From Desulfobacteraceae bacterium (GTDB lineage: Bacteria; Desulfobacterota; Desulfobacteria; Desulfobacterales; Desulfobacteraceae): a stretch of 9,538 bases of DNA. Below are positions 1 through 7,532 of the stretch, piece after piece. Below the pieces are notes generated by a model. That model was not told where the DNA came from and made no database searches. It was given only the letters and a program-made list of their open reading frames with translations. The position numbers were made by a program, and so were the translations under genes. Location: the NCBI GenBank assembly GCA_023140455.1, contig JAGLLQ010000191.1, forward strand, positions 1-9,538, in the 5' to 3' direction. Position 1 is the stretch's first letter; each line of letters begins with the position of its first letter.

Positions 1-908
1 TAAATGCCTGACTGCCCATCTGGTTCCCCTATAAGATCAAATCTTACATTGACTTCTTCATTTTTGTCAATTTTTTCTATTACTTCCTGAATTGATAATG
101 ATGAGGACTCTTGTTCGTTGTATTTGTTATATATAGCAGCTCCAATAGCAGGCAATAATTCAGGCCGCTGTGGTACAATCCTGTCAGACTCAGAAAATTT
201 TAAAATTTTTAAAAAACATTTTACAAGCTCTGGCAAAAATGCAAAAACTCCACCACATAAAATTATATTAGGCTTTATATCAAAACCTCTGGCTAAAGTA
301 TTAACACACTGGATAGCAACAGCATGGAATACGGAAGCTGCAATGTCTTCTGCAGGGATATTTCTGCTTAAAAGGTTCTGAACATCAGTTTTTGCAAAAA
401 CCCCACACCTTGAAGCAATTGGGTAAATGCAGGTATGATTTAGGGCAAGTTCATTAAATTGTAACGGTGTACGATTCAGTAAAGAGGAAATTTGATCAAT
501 AAAGGCACCTGTGCCACCTGCACAGTTTCCATTCATCCTTATATCAGGGGGCTTCCCCTTATTTAAAAAGAACATTTTAGAATCCTCGCCTCCAATATCT
601 ATAACAGTATTGATTTGAGGATATTTTTCTTTTATTACTTCATTTGTGCAGATAACTTCTTGGGCAAAAGGGAGATTTAATTTTTTTGAAAGCCCTAACC
701 CTGCTGACCCAGTCATATGAATATCAAGTAAACAATTTCCTTCCTGTTTTAGTATAGAGCAAAAGAAATTTCTGACAACTTCAAATATTTTTGCATTATG
801 TCTTTGGTAATCTGAAAAGACTAAAACATTACTATCGTCAACAATAGCTATTTTAGCTGTTGTTGAACCAACATCTATTCCAGCTTTGTATGTTTTATAT
901 TGTTTCAA
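1..908 (-). CDS. Acyl-CoA dehydratase activase-like ATPase (BcrA/BadF/BadG/HgdC family), N-terminal part
   Basis: The visible 302 residues form an ASKHA-fold ATPase domain of the family that activates 2-hydroxyacyl-CoA dehydratases and benzoyl-CoA reductases by ATP-driven electron transfer. Seen: phosphate-1 motif GIDVGSTTAK (residues 10-19), phosphate-2 motif DIGGEDSK (104-111), NCAGGTGAFIDQ (128-139), RCGVFAKTDVQ (167-177), a GG-containing adenosine-type motif near 218-228 and AIGAA (254-258). Cys129 and Cys168 are 39 residues apart, as are the [4Fe-4S] ligands Cys127 and Cys166 I recall for HgdC. The wording CAGGTGAFIDQ and SRCGVFAKTD resembles the very large activases (over 1,000 residues) that carry a second activase domain and a DUF2229 dehydratase-like part, so most of the gene is probably off the left edge. 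The start is TTG at 908, because an in-frame TAG lies at 923-921 and an AGGAG sits 9 bases upstream. It is divergent from the acyl-CoA synthetase. The physiological substrate cannot be told. Confidence 0.9.
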   Translation of the reverse strand, partial: MKQYKTYKAGIDVGSTTAKIAIVDDSNVLVFSDYQRHNAKIFEVVRNFFCSILKQEGNCLLDIHMTGSAGLGLSKKLNLPFAQEVICTNEVIKEKYPQINTVIDIGGEDSKMFFLNKGKPPDIRMNGNCAGGTGAFIDQISSLLNRTPLQFNELALNHTCIYPIASRCGVFAKTDVQNLLSRNIPAEDIAASVFHAVAIQCVNTLARGFDIKPNIILCGGVFAFLPELVKCFLKILKFSESDRIVPQRPELLPAIGAAIYNKYNEQESSSLSIQEVIEKIDKNEEVNVRFDLIGEPDGQSGI

Positions 909-917
909 GTTTTGAAA

Positions 918-922
918 CTCCT
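918..922 (-). promoter_or_regulatory. Ribosome binding site that fixes a TTG start of the activase
   Basis: Read on the minus strand, AGGAG is followed by 9 bases and then TTG (908-906). An in-frame TAG at 923-921 overlaps this site, so no upstream start is possible, and no ATG lies between it and the conserved GIDVGST motif. The site is part of a 7-bp tandem duplication (CCTATAC twice on the plus strand, 920-933). Confidence 0.7.
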
Positions 923-1023
923 ATACCCTATACGTAGGCCTGGTATAAAAACTGAATCAAAAAGAACTCTTAAAAAGGAATTTACCACAAATTTGTTTTT
1001 ATGTACAAGTGCTGCATCTTTTT

Positions 1024-1053
1024 TTAACGAATTTACAAATTTAAAATTATAAT
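1024..1053 (+). promoter_or_regulatory. Candidate sigma70-type promoter for the acyl-CoA synthetase unit
   Basis: A perfect TATAAT (1048-1053) is preceded by TTAACG (1024-1029, four of six matches to TTGACA) with an 18-bp spacer. It lies about 60 bp upstream of the ATG at 1115 in the divergent gap. In such AT-rich DNA a TATAAT can arise by chance, so this is only a candidate. Confidence 0.35.
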
Positions 1054-1114
1054 ATATGTTCAGTTATAGTATCTCAAAGATGGCATTTAATATTTGTATA
1101 AGAGAGATTAGCAA

Positions 1115-2953
1115 ATGGAAAAAATGACAAAGATTATTAAGGGAATGCCTTTAAAAGAACTGCCTGTACCTGGCGAAACAATACCTGAAATTTTTTTAAA
1201 ACAAAAAAACAGATATGGCGCAAATAGAGTTGCTATCAGGTCAAAAATTGATGATTTTTGGAAAGAATACTCCTGGGATGATTATTATGACAATGTTGAA
1301 AAAGTTGCAGCAGGGTTTTTAAATCTTGGGGTTAAACCTCTTGACAGAGTCTGTCTTGTATCATCTAATTGTCCAGAGTGGCTTTTTATCAGTCTGGCTT
1401 TACAGAGCATAGGTGCATATCTTGTACCCATATACCCTAACAGCACACCTGATCAGGTAAAATATGTAGTTGAAAATAGTGAAGCTAATCTTTTAGTTGT
1501 GCAAAATCATGAACAATTGGCAAAAGTTGGAAAATGGTATGATAAAATAGACAACCCGCCTGAAATGATTTTGATGTCTGGTGAACCTGTCACAGGGATT
1601 ATCAGTTATGATCAATTTATCAATAAAGGTTCTGACTGGAAGGCAAATAATTCTTCTGACTTTTTAGAAGATTATATCGGGAAATTGACGCCACAGTCCC
1701 CTGTAGGTATTATTTATACTTCAGGTACCACTGGTCCTCCAAAAGGAACAATTGCTTTACAAAAAAATTATATTTTCGAAGCCCAAAGTTTATCAAGTTT
1801 ATATGATCATATATTTGAAGAAGAAACAATTTCATTTCTTCCTCTATCACATATAGCTGAGCAAATTCAAACTATAAGCTGTGCTATTGCGCTTGCGTTT
1901 ACAGTATCCTTTGCTAGGAGCATTGAAACTGTTAAGGATGATCTGCCACAGATCAGGCCAACTCTCTTTTTCTCAGTGCCCCGCCTATATGAAAAAGTTT
2001 ATTCTGCAATCTCAGAATCAATTTCATCATCATCATTTATTAAACGTTCTTTATTTAACTGGGCTTTGAAAGTGGGAGAGAAAATAAGGCTATACAGGAA
2101 TAATAATTTAAAAATACCTTTTATTGAACAAAACCAATGGGCACTTGCCAATAAACTTGTTTTTTCCAAAGTAAAAAAGAAAATGGGACTTGACAGAACA
2201 CATTTTTATCTGAGCGGAGCAGCTTTTTTACCCGTTGATGTGGCGAGATTTTTTGGTTCAATGGGAATGGATATTAATGAAGTATACGGACAGACTGAAT
2301 GCACTGGTATATCCAATGCGACAAATCCCGGCAGGGTTGTTCCGGGCGCAATCGGGCCTCCAATGCCCGGATGTGAGGTTGGGATCCTTGGCGATGGTGA
2401 AATTGTTATCAAAGGGGATAATAATTTTATGGGTTATTGGAAAGATCAGGAGAAAACTGACAAAGTATTAATAGACGGCTGGCTGCACACTGGTGATATC
2501 GGTTATTTCCATGATGATGGATATTTAGAGATAACAGATAGGAAGAAAGATATTATTGTTACTTCCGGCGGGAAAAATATTGCCCCACAGAATATTGAAG
2601 GTATGATAAAGGGCTATCCATGTATTTCTCAGGTTGTTGTTATTGGAGATAAAAGAAAATACCTGACATGCTTGATTGCACTGGATGAAGACAACTTACC
2701 AACTTATTGTGACCGCATTGGCGTTGATAGGTTGGAACCAACAGAAGCAGTAAAACATGAGACCATAATCGAGAATATCCAAAAATATATTAATAATATT
2801 AATGATGGCCTTGCAAGGTTTGAAACAATTAAATATTTTAAAATTCTCCCGGTAAATTTTTCAATTGAAACTGGTGAATTAACACCCACGATGAAAGTGA
2901 AACGCCAGGTTGTTAATGAAAAATATAAACAAATAATAGATTCAATGTATTAA
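1115..2953 (+). CDS. Long-chain fatty-acid--CoA ligase (AMP-forming)
   Basis: A 612-residue member of the ANL adenylating superfamily, typical in length for long-chain acyl-CoA synthetases of the FadD15 type. It would convert a fatty acid, ATP and CoA to acyl-CoA, AMP and pyrophosphate at the cytoplasmic face of the membrane. Seen in order: the P-loop YTSGTTGPPKG (201-211), the substrate-site motif YGQTE (391-395), GWLHTGDIGY (455-464) with the ribose-binding Asp, DRKKDIIVTSGGKNIAPQ (475-492) for the hinge and C-terminal domain, and PTMKVKR (591-597) in which Lys594 is the expected catalytic lysine of the adenylation step. All core motifs are intact. The upstream AGAGAG (1101-1106, 8 bases before the ATG) is a modest ribosome binding site; a second ATG is at codon 4. 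The next gene starts 8 bases after the stop, so the two are probably one operon. Substrate chain length is not evident from sequence. Confidence 0.93.
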   Translation: MEKMTKIIKGMPLKELPVPGETIPEIFLKQKNRYGANRVAIRSKIDDFWKEYSWDDYYDNVEKVAAGFLNLGVKPLDRVCLVSSNCPEWLFISLALQSIGAYLVPIYPNSTPDQVKYVVENSEANLLVVQNHEQLAKVGKWYDKIDNPPEMILMSGEPVTGIISYDQFINKGSDWKANNSSDFLEDYIGKLTPQSPVGIIYTSGTTGPPKGTIALQKNYIFEAQSLSSLYDHIFEEETISFLPLSHIAEQIQTISCAIALAFTVSFARSIETVKDDLPQIRPTLFFSVPRLYEKVYSAISESISSSSFIKRSLFNWALKVGEKIRLYRNNNLKIPFIEQNQWALANKLVFSKVKKKMGLDRTHFYLSGAAFLPVDVARFFGSMGMDINEVYGQTECTGISNATNPGRVVPGAIGPPMPGCEVGILGDGEIVIKGDNNFMGYWKDQEKTDKVLIDGWLHTGDIGYFHDDGYLEITDRKKDIIVTSGGKNIAPQNIEGMIKGYPCISQVVVIGDKRKYLTCLIALDEDNLPTYCDRIGVDRLEPTEAVKHETIIENIQKYINNINDGLARFETIKYFKILPVNFSIETGELTPTMKVKRQVVNEKYKQIIDSMY

Positions 2954-2961
2954 TTTTGAGT

Positions 2962-3597
2962 ATGGATAAAAATATTCATAAACAACTTGCTGAACCATGG
3001 TTTGCAATTTCTCACAACGCCCCTGCCTGTGGGATAGTTCGATGTTTTTTAAGCAAAACAATAATGTGGCTGGTTGGCTGGAAAGTAACCGGCCGGCTGC
3101 CTGAAGATAAAAAATTTATTCTTATTGGTGAACCACATACCAGTAACTGGGATTTTCTTTTAATGTTTGGAGCAGCATATTCACTTCGATTAAACGTTTC
3201 CTGGCTTGGTAAACATACCATTTTCAAGAAACCTTTTGGAACAATCATGAGATGGTTCGGAGGCATCCCGATTGACCGAAGGGCAAGCCATGACCTTGTA
3301 AACAAGACTGCAAAATTATTTGAAGAATCAGAGCGTCTTGCTCTGGTTATTGGACCTTCAGGAACACGGAGCAAAAGAGACTATTGGAAGTCCGGATTCT
3401 ACTGGATAGCTCATACTGCAAATGTCCCTATTCTATGTGCAGATCTGGATTTTGTTAATAAAATTGTACATGTGGGCCTATCCTTTACTCCAACAGGCGA
3501 TGTTAAAAAAGATATGAATCAAATCCGTGGATTTTATAAAAATATTCATGGCAAACATCCTGAGCTGGAAACTGATATAAGGCTTAAAGACGAGTAA
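2962..3597 (+). CDS. PlsC-like lysophospholipid/glycerol acyltransferase family protein
   Basis: 211 residues from the ATG at 2962; a TTG two codons earlier (2956) is possible, but neither has a clear ribosome binding site, so translation probably depends on the acyl-CoA synthetase stop 8 bases upstream. Acyltransferase blocks are visible: block I HTSNWD (59-64, the HX4D charge relay with His59 and Asp64), block II GGIPIDRR (100-107), block III GPSGTRSK (131-138) followed by YWKSGFYWIA, and block IV VPILCADLDF (155-164). The family usually has a Glu in block III (PEGTR); here it is Ser133. The family moves an acyl group from acyl-CoA or acyl-ACP to a lysophospholipid or related acceptor at the membrane. 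Pairing with an acyl-CoA synthetase fits a lipid acylation or remodelling unit. There is no clear long hydrophobic N-terminus. The acceptor is unknown. Confidence 0.85.
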   Translation: MDKNIHKQLAEPWFAISHNAPACGIVRCFLSKTIMWLVGWKVTGRLPEDKKFILIGEPHTSNWDFLLMFGAAYSLRLNVSWLGKHTIFKKPFGTIMRWFGGIPIDRRASHDLVNKTAKLFEESERLALVIGPSGTRSKRDYWKSGFYWIAHTANVPILCADLDFVNKIVHVGLSFTPTGDVKKDMNQIRGFYKNIHGKHPELETDIRLKDE

Positions 3598-3657
3598 AAT
3601 AGTAGGATATATACTGTTTATAGCTGTTTATTTCTTTTGTTAAAAAACTTGAAATAT

Positions 3658-3686
3658 TTGACAACTTGAATTTCATTTGTTATTTC
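3658..3686 (+). promoter_or_regulatory. Candidate promoter of the tmc operon
   Basis: A perfect TTGACA (3658-3663) is followed after 17 bp by TATTTC (3681-3686), which matches only the first three bases of the -10 consensus. The candidate lies about 120 bp upstream of tmcD in an intergenic gap of 210 bp. A weak 6-bp inverted repeat, TGAAAT (3650-3655) and ATTTCA (3670-3675), flanks the -35 box and could be an operator, but it is short and AT-rich. Confidence 0.35.
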
Positions 3687-3717
3687 TTTCATAAAATTTT
3701 TTGTTTTTTTTTGATTA

Positions 3718-3748
3718 AAATTTAAATAAGTAAGGGCTTTTTAAATTT
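3718..3748 (+). repeat. AT-only inverted repeat in the gap before tmcD
   Basis: AAATTTAAA (3718-3726) and TTTAAATTT (3740-3748) are perfect 9-bp inverted copies around a 13-base loop, and a run of six T follows at 3755-3760. It could be a weak terminator of the acyl-CoA synthetase unit or a leader hairpin of tmc. With no G or C in the stem it is thermodynamically poor. Confidence 0.3.
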
Positions 3749-3807
3749 CATGACTTTTTTACAAATAAATAAAAATAACCTAACCCCCATTAACCCGGAG
3801 ACAAATA

Positions 3808-5064
3808 ATGAAAGATGAAAAAACATGGGATTGGCAGACAAATAAAAAAGAGATACCGGTAAAAGAATGGAAAGACAGTTATAACTGGATAGAAGAGTTT
3901 AATGTCAGTCCTGATGGAGAAAAGATTGCCGCAATTGTAAATACTGATGAAGCTGAATTCAGTGTTTGTGTGAATGGTGAGACCTGGGAAGAAACATTGG
4001 AGAAAGCTTGGGGACTGAGATTTTTGCCAGATGGAAGACTTGTTGCCATGGTTGCAAATGATGAGGAATGGACTATTTGTGTAGATGGCGTATCCTGGGA
4101 GACACAGTTTGATTATATCTGGGACCTGAGAAATTCTTCTGATGGGTCTTTTATCGGGGCCGCTGTTCAAACAGACGGGCAGTATGGAATGGTTGTGAAT
4201 GACACAATATGGGACACACTTTATCACAATATATCCGGCGTAGTCTTAAGCGACCAGGGTAATTCGTCTGCTGTTGTCCAGGTTAATCCAATGGGTCAGG
4301 GTGATATTGATGGCTTTCGGGATGGTCTTTTTTCTATTGCTGTGAATGGGGTAGTCCAGCCAGGAAGATTTATGAACGCTTGGGATATATCCTTTGACAG
4401 TCAGGGTAGTAAAGTTGCCTGTTCCATCAGGAAAAACCGTGTTGACTATTCCCTGTATAACATTAATAAGGCATGGGATAAAAATTTTCAATTTACTTGG
4501 AAACCTGAATTTTTTGACAATGATGCATCATTAATTGCTCCAGTCAGACAGGGAGGTAAATGGTTTCTATTTAAAGATGAAGCCCCTTTATGGAATAAAA
4601 GTTATGATCAGCTGTGGAAAATAACAGCGCATCAGGGCTCAGGTAAAATAGCTGCTATTGTTTCTAATGCTTTTGGTAAATGGACTGTTTCAGAAAATGA
4701 TAATATTTGGAACATTCAATGTGACACAATGGTATCAGAGCTTTATTATTCAGATAATGGAGATTCTCTTGTTGCAGTCTTTAAAAATAAAGAGTGCTGG
4801 GATATTGCTGTGAATGGGCAAGCATGGAATATTAAGGCAGATAAATTGTGGAGACCCGCGATAAGTTCTGATAATAAAATTTTTGCTGCCCGAATGGAAA
4901 AAGATGGAAAATATCAGCTGGTTGTTAATGGCAAAGTCTATAAAGAACAATTTGATATGGTCTTTGAACCAAAAATCAGCCCTGAAAATGATAAAATCCT
5001 TTTAAAGACAATAAAGGATGGCATTTACACAAGACAGATACTTACTTTAGACAATGTTCTATAG
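3808..5064 (+). CDS. tmcD: Tmc complex subunit TmcD, tryptophan-rich beta-propeller-like protein
   Basis: 418 residues with no signal peptide or membrane helix, so probably cytoplasmic. The protein is made of about ten units of 37-49 residues; the pattern is aromatic-x-hydrophobic-x-V-N-G-x-x-W, then about six residues, D-x-x-W, and S-x-D-G-x-x-hydrophobic-A. Units begin near residues 15, 51, 88, 126, 175, 214, 252, 292, 331 and 369, and the last strand starts at Tyr407. Identification as TmcD rests on this Trp-rich repeat character and on the three following genes, which are clearly the cytochrome b, HdrD-like and cytochrome c3 subunits of Tmc. Its role in the complex is not established; a scaffold or docking role is inference. 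A good ribosome binding site (GGAG, 3797-3800, 7 bases from the ATG) supports the start. It heads the operon, whereas the subunit lettering suggests it is last in the Desulfovibrio operon. Confidence 0.8.
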   Translation: MKDEKTWDWQTNKKEIPVKEWKDSYNWIEEFNVSPDGEKIAAIVNTDEAEFSVCVNGETWEETLEKAWGLRFLPDGRLVAMVANDEEWTICVDGVSWETQFDYIWDLRNSSDGSFIGAAVQTDGQYGMVVNDTIWDTLYHNISGVVLSDQGNSSAVVQVNPMGQGDIDGFRDGLFSIAVNGVVQPGRFMNAWDISFDSQGSKVACSIRKNRVDYSLYNINKAWDKNFQFTWKPEFFDNDASLIAPVRQGGKWFLFKDEAPLWNKSYDQLWKITAHQGSGKIAAIVSNAFGKWTVSENDNIWNIQCDTMVSELYYSDNGDSLVAVFKNKECWDIAVNGQAWNIKADKLWRPAISSDNKIFAARMEKDGKYQLVVNGKVYKEQFDMVFEPKISPENDKILLKTIKDGIYTRQILTLDNVL

Positions 5065-5075
5065 AGGAGAAAGAT

Positions 5076-5735
5076 ATGCACCCTTTTATTGATTTTATTC
5101 TGGGACCAATGGTCTGGATATCCTTTTTAATATTTTTTATAGGGGTTATATTCAGGCTGTATAAAATGTTTAAACTTGTAGATAAAACTGAAAAATTTAT
5201 ATTTTCATATATGTCGTTTAAATACAGTTTTCGATCTATTTTTGCATGGCTGACTCCATTTCTTCCTGCAAGCACAAGAAAAAGCCCTGTTTTCTGGGGA
5301 GTTTCTTATATTTTTCATGTCCTGCTTTTTTTACTTCCTGTTTTTTTATTGTCCCATGTTACCCTTTTTGAAGAAAAAATGCAGTGGACATGGTTCACTT
5401 TGAATGATTCTGTTGCTGATATTTTGACAATTGTTGTAATTCTGGCGCTGGTATTTTTTGTAATTAGAAGGATGACAGTTCCTGAAGTGAAATTTTTAAC
5501 ACGAGCCTCTGATTTTGTTTTTATCCTGATTGTGGCTCTTCCTTTTGTGACAGGGTTTATTGCGTATCATCAATTTTTTGCTTATAAAATTGTAATGATT
5601 GCTCATATTATATCAGGTGAATTAATGATTATTTTGATACCTTTTACCAGATTTTTTCATATGTTTATGGCGCCCTTTACAAGAGCATATACTGGTTCTG
5701 AATTCGGTAATGTTCGCCATGCAAAAGACTGGTAA
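5076..5735 (+). CDS. tmcC: Tmc complex cytochrome b-type membrane subunit TmcC
   Basis: 219 residues, strongly hydrophobic, with about five membrane segments near residues 8-28, 74-95, 110-130, 145-166 and 172-193, resembling the NarI/DsrM type of dihaem cytochrome b. Possible haem-ligand histidines inside or at the ends of helices are His81, His94, His165, His177 and His195. It would anchor the complex and carry electrons across the membrane between TmcA outside and TmcB inside, possibly with a quinone site. The start has a strong ribosome binding site (AGGAGA, 5065-5070) directly after the tmcD stop, 11 bp between genes. Which histidines bind haem cannot be decided by eye. Confidence 0.85.
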   Translation: MHPFIDFILGPMVWISFLIFFIGVIFRLYKMFKLVDKTEKFIFSYMSFKYSFRSIFAWLTPFLPASTRKSPVFWGVSYIFHVLLFLLPVFLLSHVTLFEEKMQWTWFTLNDSVADILTIVVILALVFFVIRRMTVPEVKFLTRASDFVFILIVALPFVTGFIAYHQFFAYKIVMIAHIISGELMIILIPFTRFFHMFMAPFTRAYTGSEFGNVRHAKDW

Positions 5736-5756
5736 TCAATATTTAAGGAGATATCC

Positions 5757-7112
5757 ATGCAGGATACAATAGATAAAGATCCGGAAACCATAGCAAAAGA
5801 AGTTGTTGATGAAGGTATAGAAAAGGGACTTTCAAGGCTTACGCCTGATAAAATATCTCAAGTCATCAATCAGGTTTTAACACAGGAAACAGGCGCACGT
5901 TTTAAAGCATATGTAGAGACCTGTATGCGTTGCGGGTTATGCTCTGATGCTTGCAGCATCTTTTTATCCAATGATAGAAAGCCCCAGTATTCCCCGGCAG
6001 CAAAAGTAAAACAGACTCTCCTTGAAATGATCAATAAAAAAGGAAACGTCTCTAAAGAATTTCTCAAGGATGCGGTCAGAATCTGTCATACTGAGTGTAA
6101 TGTGTGCAAGCGCTGCTCCATGTACTGCCCCTTTGGTATTGATATAGCCTATATGATGCTGACTGTGAGAAGGATATGCCATAAGCTTGAAATAACCCCG
6201 CTCTATATTCAGGATACAGTCAATTCCCACTCTGCCACCATGAACCAGATGTGGGTTAAAGAGGATGAGTGGATTGATACCCTTCAGTGGCAGGAAGAAG
6301 ATGCCAGGGAAGAATTTGAAGACTTGAGAATTCCCCTTGATAAAGATGGTGCTGATATTATGTATTCTGTTATTGCTCCTGAACCTAAGTTCCAGGCAGG
6401 GCTGATTTATCAGACTGCGGTTATTATGCATACAGCAGGGATGAACTGGACAATGCCGTCAACCCCCGGATGGGATAATAGCAACATGGCAATGTACACA
6501 GGAGATTATGAAATCTCAGGACGTATTGCCCAGGCGCATTATGATACTGCTGCCAGATTACATGTGAAAAAGGTTGTAATGGGTGAATGCGGACATGCAT
6601 TCAGGTCAGTGTATGATGTTGGAAACAGGTGGGTAGGCTGGGCAATGCCCCCGTTTGAACTGGTTCACGCAATAGATTTTTTTCATGATCTTCTTACATC
6701 AGGCAAGATAAAGGTAAAAGAAAAATATAAGAAAACAGTTACTCTCCATGATCCCTGCAATGTATCTCGGGGCAGAGGTCTGCATAACAAAGCTAGAGAG
6801 ATGGTAAATATATTGTGTGAGTCCTTTATTGAGATGACACCGAACAGGGAACATAATTATTGTTGCGGTGCCGGAGGTGGTGTTATTAATTGCGGTCCTC
6901 CCTGGAAAGGCACCAGGATGACCAATAACAGGGAAAAGGGAGAACAGCTTAAAAGAACAGGGGCGGAAGTCCTTATTGCACCTTGCCACAATTGCCATAG
7001 CGGGCTTGAAGATATTGTACATCATTATGAGTTGGGTATGGAAGTAAAGTTTTTTGGGGATATTATTTATGAAGTAATGGAGAAGACAATTTTTCAGAAA
7101 GGTGATGTATGA
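5757..7112 (+). CDS. tmcB: Tmc complex iron-sulfur subunit TmcB (HdrD-like)
   Basis: 451 residues with no signal peptide, expected on the cytoplasmic side. Two [4Fe-4S] ferredoxin-type motifs are visible: C56-x2-C59-x2-C62-x3-C66, and C114-x2-C117-x2-C120-x3-C124-P, with an extra Cys110 before the second. The C-terminal half is of the CCG type found in heterodisulfide reductase HdrB/HdrD: HDPCNVSRG around Cys334, YCCGAGGG with Cys369-Cys370, and PCHNCHSG with Cys410 and Cys413, giving C-x34-CC-x39-C-x2-C. The first CCG copy is degenerate: only GECGH with Cys277 remains. The protein should take electrons from or give them to TmcC and an unknown cytoplasmic partner. AAGGAG (5745-5750) precedes the ATG by 6 bases. 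The stop overlaps the tmcA start by 4 bp (ATGA). Confidence 0.9.
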   Translation: MQDTIDKDPETIAKEVVDEGIEKGLSRLTPDKISQVINQVLTQETGARFKAYVETCMRCGLCSDACSIFLSNDRKPQYSPAAKVKQTLLEMINKKGNVSKEFLKDAVRICHTECNVCKRCSMYCPFGIDIAYMMLTVRRICHKLEITPLYIQDTVNSHSATMNQMWVKEDEWIDTLQWQEEDAREEFEDLRIPLDKDGADIMYSVIAPEPKFQAGLIYQTAVIMHTAGMNWTMPSTPGWDNSNMAMYTGDYEISGRIAQAHYDTAARLHVKKVVMGECGHAFRSVYDVGNRWVGWAMPPFELVHAIDFFHDLLTSGKIKVKEKYKKTVTLHDPCNVSRGRGLHNKAREMVNILCESFIEMTPNREHNYCCGAGGGVINCGPPWKGTRMTNNREKGEQLKRTGAEVLIAPCHNCHSGLEDIVHHYELGMEVKFFGDIIYEVMEKTIFQKGDV

Positions 7113-7513
7113 TGAAATTTAAACAATGCATAATCATTGTATCTATTATTTTGTTTGTGACTGCATTTTTTGCATATTCCCAGGAAGATAATAACACACA
7201 AGAAGAACTTTATAGAATTGAAAATATAGTTTTTGAAAATCCTCAAAGACCAGCATCAATATTTGATCATGATGAACATAATGAAAAGGCGGAACTGGAA
7301 GATAACTGTGCCCGCTGCCATCATGTCTATCAGGGTACTAAACTGGTTCAGGATGAATCCTCTGAGGATACCCATTGTTCCGAATGTCACTCGGTTAAAG
7401 AAACCAAAGAGAATTCAATTGCTTTGCGCGCAGCTTACCATAAACAATGCAATGACTGCCATTTTGAATCAAAAAAGGGACCGGTCCTGTGCGGGGAATG
7501 CCATGTAAAATAG
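7109..7513 (+). CDS. tmcA: Tetrahaem cytochrome c3, type II (Tmc subunit TmcA)
   Basis: 134 residues with an N-terminal signal peptide (hydrophobic stretch about 8-22, likely cleavage after AYS at 24) and four CxxCH haem c motifs: CARCH (67-71), CSECH (90-94), CNDCH (114-118) and CGECH (128-132). His54 and His57 in FDHDEH, His72 directly after the first motif and His111 before the third are the expected sixth ligands, the bis-histidine pattern of cytochrome c3. The mature protein is rich in Asp and Glu, fitting the acidic type II c3 of Tmc, which takes electrons from the periplasmic type I c3 and hydrogenases. It overlaps tmcB by 4 bp. A second ATG at 7112 has the better spacing from AGGTGA (7100-7105), so the protein may start one residue later. 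Confidence 0.92.
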   Translation: MMKFKQCIIIVSIILFVTAFFAYSQEDNNTQEELYRIENIVFENPQRPASIFDHDEHNEKAELEDNCARCHHVYQGTKLVQDESSEDTHCSECHSVKETKENSIALRAAYHKQCNDCHFESKKGPVLCGECHVK

Positions 7514-7532
7514 TGATCAAATAATGAATTTT

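Noticed and set aside
118..381. Plus-strand open frame of 87 codons
   Set aside because: It lies antisense to the activase, whose minus-strand reading has strong family motifs over the same bases.
987..996. Palindrome ACAAATTTGT, with a half copy at 1035-1042, as an operator
   Set aside because: Short and AT-rich in an AT-rich gap, so likely by chance; no known regulator motif is matched.
3790..4227. Minus-strand open frame of 145 codons
   Set aside because: It is antisense to tmcD, whose repeat pattern and ribosome binding site show that the plus strand is coding.
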